The notes beneath the pieces are model-generated. The model saw nothing but the letters and a program-made list of their open reading frames with translations. It made no database searches and was not told the origin of the DNA. This document shows positions 1 to 12,425 of a stretch of 64,000 nucleotides of DNA, piece after piece. The translations under genes and the position numbers were made by a program. This DNA comes from Gymnorhina tibicen (Eukaryota; Chordata; Aves; Passeriformes; Artamidae): the NCBI GenBank assembly GCA_013399875.1, contig VXAZ01000995.1:516797-580796 (forward strand), read 5' to 3'. How positions within the stretch are numbered: the stretch's first letter is position 1; every line of letters starts with the position of its first letter.

Positions 1-2909
1 AATTTTCTATGAGGAAAAGAAAATATGGAAAAATAGTATGATATTGTACTATGCTTAGGGACACTGGTTAGGGTATTTATGCAGGAGAAAATAGCAAAAT
101 GCAGAGAGTCTGACTAGTTTCTTGGAATCTTATGTTTAATACTTCTTCAGTATGGAAATCATTCAAAATTACTTGAAAATGGCTGTCAAGTGTTTGATCA
201 TAGCAGTATAGAATCCCCAAGAAGAAAAGGAAAAAAATCCCAGAAAAGTTTTGAGAAGGTTTGAATATCAAGTAACAGACTGGGCTGCTGTCTTCATACT
301 TCTGGTGTGTTTTTAACTAGGCTACCTTGTGTTCTTTTCTTTCCTTTCCAAACCCAGTATTTAAAAGTCCCATATGGCAATAGATATTGCTGGAATAGAA
401 TGCATACTGTTCTGGAATCAATTTTATCTGAGTTAACTTTCTGTATTTTAGAATGCAGATGAAATATTTTGCCTTCTCGACATTTTCTTTTGACCTGGTC
501 CTTGTCCCCTCTCCATTCTCTTGCCTGCAGCCCTCTGAATGGATGTTTATGTACTATACAGAACTTTCTCTTTAATCCTGTACAGATGTAGAAGGGGCGG
601 GGTTTTCTGCCCAGTGGCATATATGCTTAGATAACAGACAAAGGAGGATTGAGCGTGACATATTCTGTGTGATAACACCAGACCAGACGCATTAGGTATG
701 TACCCTTCATTAATGGGACAAGGATGGGAAAGAATGTGAGTAGAAAAAGCAGAACCTTGCTTGGAACTTGTTGATGCCAGAAGCATTATTTAACTTTTGA
801 AGAAAGAAGTTAATGTTTAAACTTAATTTTCCCTTGTGATCTGAACTGATGACTCTGCCTTTTACTCACAGACCGTTATCATAGCAGTCGACTCATGCTC
901 AAGGTCAAGGAAAAAATCTGAACAGGGATACTGTTAGGGAATAATCCAAAAACGTGCTTGTTTTACTTTATATCCTGCTTAGCAGAGGCTCCACTAGTCG
1001 TGACTGACGGCTCTTTTCAACCATTAGAGATTTTGTGTCAATAGGTCAATAGATTTAATATCCTGGGGATAGCCCCTTCAGATTGCTGATCGGCACCTTA
1101 CAACAGCCAAAGGCCTGACCTCGGACCATTTGCAGATTTAAACTAAACCAACTGGATGTCAAACTATGACTTTGGGAGACTAATCAGAACAAGGTGCATA
1201 GTCTGGTAGTACAGCCATGATCTGAGCTGGGTAGATGTTGAGTTCACCTTCTGCAATAAAACTACAGAGAAAGGAAAGCATATATTCTTGAGCTGTTCTT
1301 TGCTGAGCAAAGGTGTTTGCAAATCTAGACTGATATCTACAATTGTGTCAAAGCTACCTACATTTGGAAAATGGATTGTGGGAAACTACTTATTTGTTTC
1401 TTAATGTATTTTTAATAGTGGTTTTGATTGATATGGAACATATGCCATGTGAATACTCTTTTCTTGTACCTGGTGTCATACAGAAAGTAAATGCAATAAT
1501 ATTAGTGACTAATGAATCATAGAAGTCTGACATTTCCTTCCTATGCATAGTTATTTCAAAATATTTAAAAGGTGATTGTAATTTCCAGTTTTGTTGAGAA
1601 ATATTTAGTATAGTCAGATTTTAACTGGAATCAACACACAAGTACAGACCTTTGTCAGATTCTCTTTAGTGTGATTTGCTTTTTTTTGTTTAGGGTTGTT
1701 TTTAGGTTTGGTTTGCTTTGCTTTTGGCTTTTTTTGTCCAAGGTGACATTTATCTTTCTGGCTTCTTATTGTAAGCCAGCTGATGGTGATTTTGAGATTG
1801 CATTCCACAAGTTTTAGGAAAATAAGTGGAAAAGTAGAGAGGGGTTACCCACATCAGTTCCCTACTGAGAAAGATACATTTCTGTAAGCTAAAGTATATT
1901 ATTAGTCAACTGAGAGTACACATGGATCGAGACATTACCAATGTCCCAGCTACAGTAAAGGCTTCAGACTCAGCTTGAACTCCATTAGATATAGATAATA
2001 CAATCATGAGTCAGGAAGCCATAAGCTTCATGAGTTGTATATCACATTGTTTCTTTTCCTGAGTCCAAAGGAAGGTCTTGTGCAGAGTCACCAGAAGCTC
2101 AAGAGTGTGTCACTAACAGCTTGAGGGGAATTGGAGCTGTTAGAATGAGTAGCACTGTCACAGGAGGATGGTTTTTTTCCCTGTTCTCAATGGATCTCCT
2201 GAGCTTCCGTACACTAATTAATGATGGAGACTGCTGTTGTGGGAAAATAATATAAAGGCCCAGATTTTCTGCTGCAGGCAAGGAGCAAGGAGTGCTAATT
2301 GGGAGGGAGGTGTGAGCAAAGATGCCACCTTGCACTGACTGATCATTAGCCAGCTTTTGTCCCTTGCCATGAGTTAGAGCAATCTGAGGGTGACTGTAAA
2401 TTATATGGACTGATAGTGGCACCATAGGGCCATTATGCTGGCTGGGCCAAACTAGTGTGTCACATATACTTGCCAGTCTATTTTATCTGCTAGGGAGCAG
2501 AAGTGAAGAACATCATACTTCGGTTTTGAGAAAGGGCCAAGGACTAGTTTGGACAAGTGGGAGGAAACATTAGGTGAAAACCTAAGCCCTTTATTGGGAT
2601 TTCTGCATTAAGTCTTCAAATGTTTAGATGCTTAGAAACTAAGGGCTCCTTGCAGAAGGAATTGAATGGAAAAGACTCTCTCTCTGAATATATATTAGCA
2701 CTTCAACTTCTGCTACTACCAGTGTAGCAGGTAGTCCATCTCCAGAACATCCTATGCAATCCATTAGGGTGCAGCTTCAGAGCAAAATCAAACTTCTCAG
2801 ATGATCTGCTGTAGAAAATCTCTTCTGAGTATCTACTACAGTGTCCTTTTGACAAACTCCTTTACGTGCTGATCTTCTTCCCCTTCAGCTTTCTCACAGG
2901 GGTGATGGG
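1..2909. other. Non-coding unique sequence, no gene seen
   Basis: No open frame here shows a domain motif, a plausible exon structure or a recognisable family. The only compositional feature is a T/G-rich run around 1679-1735. A patch around 975-1200 keeps several CpGs in a CpG-poor setting and could be a conserved noncoding element, but nothing in the sequence alone proves it. Confidence 0.6.
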
Positions 2910-2960
2910 ATTTGACCAATATATATGAGGATTTGACCAATATATGTGACCAATATAGAT
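2910..2960 (+). repeat. Short degenerate tandem repeat, 21-bp unit
   Basis: A 21-bp unit starting ATTTGACCAATATAT (2910-2930) is followed by an 18-bp truncated copy (2931-2948) and a 12-bp remnant beginning ACCAATATA (2949-2960). This is a local slippage-type duplication in otherwise unique sequence, with no sign of a mobile element. Confidence 0.8.
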
Positions 2961-5290
2961 AGGTCAAGGATAACATGAAGAGGTAAAAGGCAAAAAAGGA
3001 AGAAAAAAACCCCAAAGGTCAGTCAAAGATCTGGAGTTCTCACTTCGAGCAGGATTTATGAGATCTAACAGAAATGTGAGCTGTCCTGTCAGCTTTGCAT
3101 TTGATTTTTTCCTGATCATATTCTATTGCAGAGAGTCAGTGCAGAGACAGAGTTGTTACTGTTCCTGCACGTTATGGTACTTTGGCACTAGGCCACTCCG
3201 TGCATACATGCCAAGATGCTTTTATAAAACCATTAAGAAAAGCAGTACTAATTAGATATTTAGAGGACTAAAAATCCTGAAGATTAAAATACCAGTAAAG
3301 CAGTTATGACCACAGGTGTGTTTTACGTAAGTAAGCTCATAAAGGGTTTTCTTCGCTGGTGAAAGCAAAAATTATGAACCCCATGTTTCTTTCATAGTAG
3401 AACAGGTTAGACTGTTAAATTCTTTTTATGTGTGCTACTATTCCATTTTTTTTTGTTTATTATCTTTTCTCACAGTCATATTTAAAGGCCCCACCATCAT
3501 ACTTGTTACTGCACACACAAAAATACAATCTCTACCTTAAATTGCTTGCAATCTCTTAACCTTTCAGTTTGAAAACACGTTGCAAGGCACATTTTAAGAA
3601 AGCAGATAAATACTGTCAAAGATGTAGCAGAGAATGAATGTGGGCATGATCTGAAAAGTTTTATTTAAAATTGTTTGTTTTCTTGGAAGTTTCCATATAC
3701 TGCAAACTTCAAAGTTCACTAGGCGTCTTAACTGAGCAAAAGAACATATCCAAGGTGAGGAAGCCTACTGTGTCATAAATGGCATGGAGAAGATAAAGAG
3801 GAAGAGGAGCTAGGGGTCAATCAGTAAAAGGACTGGGGAGCAATTTAAAAACAAAGAGAGGACAGATGCTTGTACTTTCTCACAAAATTTTGACTGAGTT
3901 CTAGAGAATATTGTGGGCACCAATAGGAAAATTAGCTTCAAAAAAGATTAGACAAAGTCATGTAAGTCGAGATGAAGTTATTGTGTCCTCTTTTTAGGAT
4001 TATCAGGCAAGTTGACCTGATGTAACTGCCAGAAGGAATCTCTTAAGTTGCCAAATGGAAGCAGGGAGAGGAATTTAGGGAACAACCATTCTGTTACATT
4101 TCATCCCTAAACATCTGATACCATCAGTAGTCAAAGCAGGATACACAGGCCTTTTGTCTGGTCCAGTTTAGTAGCTCTTAAACACAAGAGAAACACAAGA
4201 TGCTAATCTCAATTATTGTTGTGGATGACAGCCTGTGGAAATAGTGGCAATAAGGTTTGGTCCTTTTGTGCACTCTGGATGCATTTTAGAGACTCTAGTC
4301 CAAAGCTGAGGAGTGGTCTGAGAACAGAAGTGCTAACCTGTCACTGCAACTAGGAGGCACAGCAAACAGTCCTTCAACATTGATGGAGGACATAGTCAAG
4401 GATCTGTGCCATCCATCCTCCTTCCCTATTTAAATTTTTTCTATATCCGCACCTGCCTTCTCTGGTTCAGAGCAAATGTGACTTCCTTCTGAAACATGAC
4501 AGTGAATCCAGGGAGCTGGACAAAGCATTTCCTTGCAGCAACATTTGGCCACAATCTGTAGTAGACCAGTCTTACACCTTTGGGTAGAATTAACAGGTCC
4601 ATCAGGTCCAAGATTGGTAGTAGATCATCTCTTGGCTTTTTTTGACTGTATTTATTGTATGTTACCAACTAGCTTGTTTCAAAAGGTAATGACAAGAGAG
4701 GCTGTTTTTCCAGTTTAGTGCAGAGTACAGCAGAGGAACAATGGTGAGTATATTTCTGTTATGTGTCCTGATTTGCCTTTGTGCTGTTTGATATTCTGAC
4801 CCCACTGTTCTGTTTCCAAAACAGCTTGAGACTCCCCTAAACAGCTACAGAAGCTGTCAAAATCACTGGGAGAAAAAAAAAGTATAATGTACAACTAAAT
4901 AACCAAAATGCAGGGCGTAATTTTTGTCTGGGCTGTGGTGATTCAGCCTTGCTGTATTTGCACTTCCACACTAGCAAGTGCACACGGACACAGACACACA
5001 CAGACACACAGGCACGGAAATGGCAGAGGGAAAAGAGGGAAAATGACATAATTGCGAGAGTAACAGAAAACAAAACAATGGGGTTGTGATATTTTACCTA
5101 CAGTGGTGTCTGATTCAGAGACTCTTCGCCTTAAATGATGTTTATCATCAATGTTATCCTGTGTGGATATCTCTCTATTTTTGTTCCCTAGATTTTGTAA
5201 TCCTCTTTCAGTTGGATACCTTGTTTTCTGTAGCTGCAGGGTATAATATAATAAAAATGGTACGCATCCATCTGTAAGTTGCACTTAAGC
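2961..5290. other. Non-coding unique sequence, no gene seen
   Basis: Unique AT-rich sequence with a short CA/GA-rich microsatellite near 4984-5010. Open frames on both strands near 4837-5284 are produced by this low-complexity DNA and carry no domain signature. Confidence 0.55.
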
Positions 5291-5295
5291 TGGTA

Positions 5296-5375
5296 TGTGC
5301 ACTGTGTGTACATATACATAATATTTTTAGATAATATATAAATGTGATACATATAGCCATATATATATGCATACA
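5296..5375. repeat. AT-rich low-complexity tract
   Basis: TA/CA-dominated run with ATATAT blocks and a TATATATATGCATA stretch near the end. It looks like a degenerate dinucleotide microsatellite. Confidence 0.6.
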
Positions 5376-5395
5376 GAAATTAATACTTTGATGTA

Positions 5396-5520
5396 TTTAG
5401 CATCTTCAACTAATTATACCTTGCAGTCTCATGTTAATTCCCACTTGAAACATTTGGCGCTATTCCTCCTAATTCATTTATATTAATGAGGGGAGGATCC
5501 TCTGAGCAATAATCAGTTAA
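5396..5520. other. Candidate conserved noncoding element (weak)
   Basis: Contains closely packed homeodomain-type cores (CTAATTATA, TTAATTCC, ATTAATGAGG) and a retained CpG in TTTGGCGCT. This composition is typical of deeply conserved vertebrate noncoding elements but is not proof. No coding potential or repeat identity was seen. Only a cross-species alignment can decide. Confidence 0.25.
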
Positions 5521-8500
5521 AAATCATGACTAGCTTTGTTAATAAATACCAGATTGGTACATGATACTGTATTGGCTTGTCCTTAATTAGGAAGCACTGG
5601 AAGGAGTACCAAGAGGGAAATACTCATAAATTTTTCTTTTAAAGTCTAACTGCTCTCTTTCTGGTATTTGCATCTTTGAAACAGAGAGAAAAATGATAAC
5701 TTTGAATTTTTTAATTTTCCTGCACTTAAAACAGCTTATATTTAATTAAAATATACATTTGATATAGAAGATTTTCCAGCCAGGTCCATGTAAGGAAAGA
5801 AAAATCAAGAAAAACATCAGCAACATTGCTAAGTATTAGGTAATTGAAATACTTAATTTAAATATTAGAAAACTGGAAGTTTTATGAAGCATTTGGGGAG
5901 GCTGGATGGCTCAGGGAACTAGTAATGAACTAGTGAAGTCTTTATTTCTAAGTGATTGATTGCAATTTTATCTAGGAAAGGCTAGAAAGTCATTCCTGTC
6001 AGCCTGTGTGGAGCAGTGGCTGTGCTATCAAAGCCAGGTGTTACCCTCAGCCAGGACTGCAGGAGTGAATGGACACATGTTAGTGAGGACAGGCATGCAA
6101 TATCTGTGGAGTCTGAATTTTCTGGAATGGTAGTGGGTAAGTTTCTCATCTAGTCAATGAATTTTTCCTGAGTTTTTAATCTTGGAGTCCTTTTAAGTGG
6201 CAACTTTTTCTGGCATCACTTACAGTGATTTTTTTTCCCCTCATGTCTTCTAAATACTTAACATCACTGTAGGCTTGCCAAGGTGCAGTCCACTGGTGCT
6301 TGTTTATGCAAAATACCTCCAGCATATGTGTGCTTATTTTATCAGTAATCAGTATTATGAGTTATTAATACAGGAAAAGTGTAATTAGCGATGTTTAATT
6401 TTTCAGATCTACTGAACAACAGAATGGCAGGGACTGACAGCCTTGTTCCCTGCAATGGTGAAAAATGAAGTCATCCCTTCCTTGTATCAGAATCTTTTGA
6501 ATAGGTTAGTACTTTGAAGCCCGAATTATGACTGTGCTGATCTGAACAGCAGCAGCGCTGACTCTGCTCCTGGCAGGACAGTGCTGCTGGGGAGAATATG
6601 GCAATATAACCTATTATGTGTTGGTCAGATGGGCTTGAAGGTGACCTAACAGGGAACTGTGCTAATATTGTTTATAAACTCATTTGGTCTGAAACTCTTT
6701 TCCAGTCCACCTGTGGCACACCCTTGCAGCCCTTCTTTCCTCCACCCACTTGTTCATGTCTGTACCTCCAGAAGACAGGCCCCTGCACTCTGACATTCAT
6801 GGGGGTGGGGACAGTGGGAGGGTTAGTTCTGGGCAGGCATTTGGCACAGTGCTTACTCTGGCTAAGCACTTCTGATCTGGAAGGCAAGATATCATCCTGT
6901 AGTAGGGCTGTCAGTTTGTGAAATTGTGCCTCCCTTTGCCCCTCCAGCATTCGTTTTTCCAGTCCGTTTATCTTGGAAACAGCTCGGGACAGACATTGGT
7001 TCTTACAGGGTATTCACACAGCTTCTGGCACAGTGAACTGGACCTCCCTTTGGACCTCAAAGAATTCTGAACAACAGAAGGTCCTGACATGGCAACAAGA
7101 GGAGAGAAACCTTGAGGGCAGTGTGTGGAGAGGGGCACCATGGGAGGCACAGAATCTCGCCATGTGAATGAGAAGAATGACCTCCATTGGCAAGTCCATT
7201 GAGAGGAGCAGGCTGGGGACAGTCTTCTGGTGTAGCTGTACTTAACTGGGATGGACCAAGCCCTTGCTCGGTGGCATGGGATGGCAGGCCCTGGGCGCTG
7301 CAGGAACGAGTGGAGGGCTGTGATGAGAAGGCAGAATATACACAGTGAAAGTAGTTCTGTCTTGAGAAACTGGTTTTCAGACATTTAACTGCATCAAAGT
7401 TTCTCCAAATACATCTTAGCCCCAACTACACCTTCTCCTGTTATGTCTTTTCAACCTCTCTTGTCTTTTCTCACCCTCTCTTTTCCCTTTAAGGACTTCC
7501 TATCTCTTGAATCTATAGTTCGGAAAGGCTGCTCTGTTTAGGATCAGAGAGGCCTGAGAAAATTTCTGTTGAAAGCAAAAAAAACCTTTTTATAGGACTG
7601 GGTTTTGTCTCCTGATCTGACCAAGTCTGATGTCCTGCTTGTCTCCTCTTTTTCTGGTGCTGAGACACAATATCAGTTTTCTTTTGGGTTGTGAAGAAAG
7701 ACCGGGAGAGAAATGCCAAGGGATAAGGGAGAAGAGGGATTGTTGGAGCTGGACAGCACAGGGTAGTTGCTCCTCTGAGCACTTCCTAGCCTAAGTATCT
7801 ACCTGAATAATCAGTAGTGTTTATGACTAAAGAAATAAATTTCAATACAGTCCCAATTTCAAACTCTTTTTAGCAGTCCTGAGCAGAAAATCTTACTGTT
7901 TGTCAAAAAAGTGTGAGGAAAAAAGAAACCAAAAACCTGGGAAATTAATTAACTTTGACTATCTTTTAATTGCTCATATAAATGATAAAATATTTCTAAA
8001 ATAATAACCTCAAAACTGTTTTAAAAAAATCACTTGACAGGATCCTTTTAAATTTACCAGTGACAGAATGATTGCAAATGTATATAAAACAGCTGCTTTC
8101 AGATGCAGGTAAGCTCCTATTGAAAAGAGATAAAATCCTAACTGTTTATGCCTGCGTTTGATGATAGTGCAGTTGAGTATTGTGTTATTTAATAATGTAT
8201 TCAAGCACCTGTTTAGAGAAGGTATATTCCACTATGGTCCAAAATTAAAACAACCCCATTACTTGTCGGGGTTTCATTCATAATTCTTGTATCATGCTCT
8301 GATTAGAGTATACATTGAACCTCAGATGAGCATTACCTAAGGCACATTCAGTTAAATGCACTGTATAAACTAGGCACAAACCACAAAGCTACCTTTAACT
8401 TGCACAAAACAGCAAGTGGAAATTGATTAAAATATGCATTCTACTAATATAACGGCTGGTCTCAGTATAAAAATTAATTAATGCTAATAGTACACAATCA

Positions 8501-9254
8501 AAACTGCTTTTAGAAATCTTCCTAGAACATTAACTAAAATGTTCATCTTTTTAATGCATTTGACTGAACCTCTGAGACTAAAAGCTTTGCTTCCTCCATG
8601 CAAATGTGAAAAAAAATCACAGCCTGAATTTTCAAGTGGTTATTTTATAGCAACCTCCCCCAGCCATTTGCTTTTGGATTTCTTGTTAACCTGAGCCTGG
8701 TCCCAGGCCATGTGTGAGGTTGTACTATTAGCTACTACAGATTAAGGTGGCAGCCCTGGGAATCGAGGCCAATAACATATGCAGATTGAGCCACAGAGCA
8801 GAGAAGGAGATAACTAAATGAAAAAAGGGGAAAGGGTATTGTGTTTAAAGAGGCAGCACAGCAATATTCTAGGCTTTCAGCTCACAGATATTCTGAGCAT
8901 AAGGAGTGACTATTCGTCAGAAAAACCCCAAAACCAAAACAGTCAGCCTCCAGGGCACTCTCTTCCTCTTGGTTTGGTTGATCAGTTTTTACATTTGGGC
9001 AAGATATTTCACTTCATTGGGGTGAATTTTCCTCAGCTGGTTTAATTTCCAAAATACAAAACTTTAAAGAGTCAGTTTTGTGGGCACAGCAAGGGTCTAA
9101 TCCTCTGGCTCTCACAGGATCTTACATTGTGAGAGGTGCTTTGGTGTGGCCTCAGACTCTGGGCCTCCAAATCAGGAATTCCCTTTGGATAGTGTCAAAT
9201 CTGTCTGTATCATTGGTGCGTATGTCCAAGAAAAAGCCTTTAATATAAATTATG
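5521..9254. other. Non-coding unique sequence, locally GC-richer 6.5-7.4 kb
   Basis: No gene or repeat family is recognised. Between about 6540 and 7400 the sequence is richer in G and C, which opens several overlapping frames on both strands (up to about 138 codons). None has a signal peptide, a domain motif or exon-like borders, so I treat them as chance frames. Confidence 0.5.
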
Positions 9255-9279
9255 AGTTTTTTAATTATAGAAGTGGGTT

Positions 9280-9365
9280 TGATACATCATTTTTATACAT
9301 ATATAAATAGATATACACACACACAGAGGTACACAAATAGGCATAACTACATTTATGTATATAAA
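9280..9365. repeat. TA/CA microsatellite-like tract
   Basis: Alternating TA and CA blocks, including ATACACACACACAGAGG, degraded by point changes. This is simple sequence with no gene. Confidence 0.6.
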
Positions 9366-11262
9366 CTTCTCTTTATTCACAGGTATGGAGGTGTTATCTT
9401 TCTTCTGTTTGTCCCCTCTCCTTCCTATTCCATCTGACTTTGCTCTATTTTTTTTCCTTTTCTCAGAATCCCCCTCAAACCTTTCTGAATTTTAGGTCTG
9501 CTTTTTCCTCATTTCCCCAGATACCTCTTCATCTTCCTAAAGGTGCCTAAAACAAAAAATGTCTGGCCTTAAAAGATATGCTACCAAAACCTACAGAAAC
9601 AGCAACAGTTTATGTTGTAATATGTATTTTTCTGGACCTTATCTGCCAAGAGCTTCAACGAGAGTGCTCAGAATCCTGAAACCTTGACATACATGGTTTT
9701 TCACAGTTGCAGCACCCGTCAGATATTTCCCATTTATGTCTTTAGCAATGGTGGTGATGAAATTTGATGACATCACTAAAAAACACAGCCAAACAAAAGA
9801 GTCCTCTTTTTAATGATGCAAACATAAGCAAACTTCTCACTTTGTTGGTGTGTTTAGCAACCTGGGCAAACAGGAACCTTAGATTCAGTTTCCAGCTCCT
9901 ACATAAGTTGGAGAAGGTTGCTTGAACTCCTCATTTGTCAGCTTCTCATCTTCAGAGGAAGGAACCACAACTTTTTTCTCCTTTTCTCCTTCTCTGTTTG
10001 TGTAACTAGTATTGGTTAAGTTTTACATTTCCCTGAGGAAACTTAGGGAAGTGCATCCAGGACAACTACCTCCTGTCTTCTGCACCTGATCCCTTGTGCT
10101 TGTGTGCTGTGTCAGCTTCACAATGGCCAATTTGCCATCTTCTCAGTTTTGCTTTGGCTACATATTTCATTGCCCTTTACTTTCTTTACAGGTACAGCAT
10201 ATTGTCTTTGTTCTTTTCTAGGCTTACAGCGACCTGGGCTATCTGAGCTACAAATGTCTGTCACTGCTGGTACAGAGATCCAAAGTCGTCCTCCTCTGTG
10301 GAAGGATACTCTCAAGGCAATCACTGATGCTGTCTGTTCCAGGCTTTTTTTCCTGTCCTTATACATTTTAATTACCAAACCATTAACATACAGAAACATT
10401 TCTTCATAAGCCAGGTGAGAGGTAGCTAGACTTTTTTTTTTTTGAATTTGCATTTGTTCTAAATTTTAAAGAAAATGTAAAGTTACAAAATCTCAACAGA
10501 TGACTTAAGGAGACATTATTAATGGGAATATTAAACAATTAAAATAAAACCTTTAATGTAATTGAACAAAGTATTCATCCACCCTGCCAAATGGAGTGAG
10601 TAGTTATAGGTTTTGAGAGGACAGATGGATATGACTAAGCCATCTAGCTTCCTGGATAGCTCAAGAAATCAGAAAGCTACCTAGAAAGACATGGATAACT
10701 GGACCTGTGGGATACTCAGGGCTAAATGATCCTAAAAGGAAGACATCTTTCTTTCAACAGTATTTACAGTCACACATTAGAGAAATTGATAATCATTAAA
10801 GAAATATATTCAAGGAGAAAATACAGTCCATGGTTACATACTTTACAGATTCTCGCTGGGGATGATGAATTATTGGTAGTCCTGAGAAAGGCTCCTTCCT
10901 TTTCATTATTTCAAAGCAGACAGAGATGAAGTTGCAGGTGATGAACATGGCTAAAAAATTGGTGAAAGCCCACTGTGACAGGGGTGAGCAGCAAGGGCTG
11001 CTCAAGAAGGCTTGCATCTGTTTGAGGAGGGTTAAGACACTCACTCACTGTTCCAACTACATTAACCAAGATTGCTAATAAGTACCTCAGTTTAAGGAAA
11101 AACTCTCTGCTTTAACAGAAGTGCTTACCACAGCACAGGTTCAGTGGAGCAAACATTCGATCCAGGGAAACTTTGTACAATGTGGATTTTATTTGAAAGT
11201 CTTCCTTGATCATATCACAACAAATTACATAAAATCTACTGTAGGAGTAGATTAACAGGGTA
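9366..11262. other. Non-coding unique sequence, no gene seen
   Basis: Unique sequence with pyrimidine-rich patches near 9420-9470 and a poly-T run near 10432-10444. The overlapping 101- and 111-codon frames at 10104-10453 lie on opposite strands over the same DNA and match nothing I know. Confidence 0.5.
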
Positions 11263-11640
11263 AATCATAGGTCCATCAAATCTAGTATATTGTCTTTTAG
11301 AAATAGCTTGCAATGGATGCTTAAAGAAAGAATTTCAGAAAAATCAAATACAAACTCTTCCCTAGTATAGTATTCCAGTTTCTGGTAATATGATGTGCAA
11401 AGCGATTCTGAACTGAATGGGACATCTGATGTCTTGAGAGATTTTTCTTTCATGGTTTCCAGCTGTTCTCTGAAACTATTTATACTAGTAGCATCCAAAA
11501 CATGTTCTGCAAGGACTTCCACTGTTACATCTAAAGATACTTCCCTTAGTTTGTTTTAAATCTGATATTTGATATTTCATTTTGGACAGGTACTCCAAAT
11601 TACATTCTTGTCCTTTTTTTTTAATAATTATAATATCTAG
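11263..11640 (-). mobile_element. Old CR1/L3-type LINE, 3' end relic
   Basis: Read on the plus strand, this begins with a block resembling the amniote repeat phrase GGTCCATCTAGTCCAGTAT (here GGTCCATCAAATCTAGTAT). Further on, at matching spacing, come TTCTGCAAGGACTTCCAC, ACTTCCCTTAGTTTGTTTTA and ATTTCATTTTGGACA, in the order I recall for the reverse complement of the 3' end of old reptilian CR1-type LINEs. The copy is heavily diverged. It lies just downstream, in minus-strand sense, of the RT fragment at 11860-12425, so both may derive from one insertion that lost about 2 kb. Family assignment is from memory and needs a repeat-library search. Confidence 0.55.
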
Positions 11641-11859
11641 GATAAGACCTACGATTATTTATCTTTACTTCAGGGTTTTTCCTTTGTATAGATTTGCATT
11701 TTATGTCATTTGCCCTTTCATCACTCAGCTACTTAACATCATGTTCTTCTCATCTAAACTTAACTCTCTGAGTACCAGATACCTGGTCTGAGCTAGTTCT
11801 ACCCTATGACAGGCATCTAAGAGAAACAATTAATCATTAGCTGGAAACACTGTTGTTTC

Positions 11860-12425
11860 ACTCAGTGTTTTATAGCATCTGCATTAATTCATTTCTCTAC
11901 AAGCCTTCTAATTCTGGGTTTCTTTTTTTGATATTTCCAACCAATTTACCCAGTAGAGAAATTAGGTGTATTGTTCTATGGTTTCCTGGGTCTCCCTCCC
12001 CACTACAAAACGCTTTAAATAATTTCTGTTGTATTTCTCACCTCCACTCTTTCGGTACCGAGGTCAGTTTAAGCACTAGGTTACACACCACAGTGAGTAG
12101 TTTGGCAATTTCGTATTTGAGTTCCTTTAGAGCTCTTGCATGATCTGGTCCTGGTGATTTGTCACTATTCATTATATAGATTTGTTCTTAAACCTCTTCT
12201 ACTGACACATCAATTCAAGGCTATTCCTTAGATTTGTCCCTCCATAAAGAATAGTTCTAGTGTAGAAACCTCTCAAAGCTCCTCTGCAGCAAACATGGAT
12301 GCAAAGAATTCATTTAGCATTTCTGACATGGCCTTATCTTCCTGGAGTGTTCTTCTTACACCTGCATGCCTGGTTGACTCCCTGGCAGGATTCCTGCTTC
12401 TGAAGTATTTGAAAAAAAAAAGAAA
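11860..12425 (-). mobile_element. Old CR1/L3-type LINE, reverse transcriptase N-terminal relic
   Basis: The reverse complement encodes peptide pieces diagnostic of the start of a CR1-clade reverse transcriptase. MSEMLNEFFASMFAAEE lies at about 12290-12345, corresponding to the NEFFASVF block. KSPGPDHARALKELKYEIAK lies around 12100-12161, and DPGNHRTIHLISLLGKLVG follows at lower coordinates. Stops and frame changes separate these blocks, so it is dead. The palm motifs (AFD, FADD) are absent because the copy breaks off before them. Divergence is far greater than in the CR1 at 38838-40040, so this is an ancient insertion. A 132-codon plus-strand frame starting at 12295 is the antisense shadow of this relic. 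Confidence 0.75.

Noticed and set aside
2910..2960. Tandem units considered as a CRISPR-like or protein-binding array
   Set aside because: Only two and a half decaying copies with no unique spacers; this is slippage in vertebrate DNA.
6968..7425. Overlapping 138- and 122-codon minus-strand frames
   Set aside because: Both arise from a locally GC-richer patch, in different frames over the same DNA. Neither has domain motifs.
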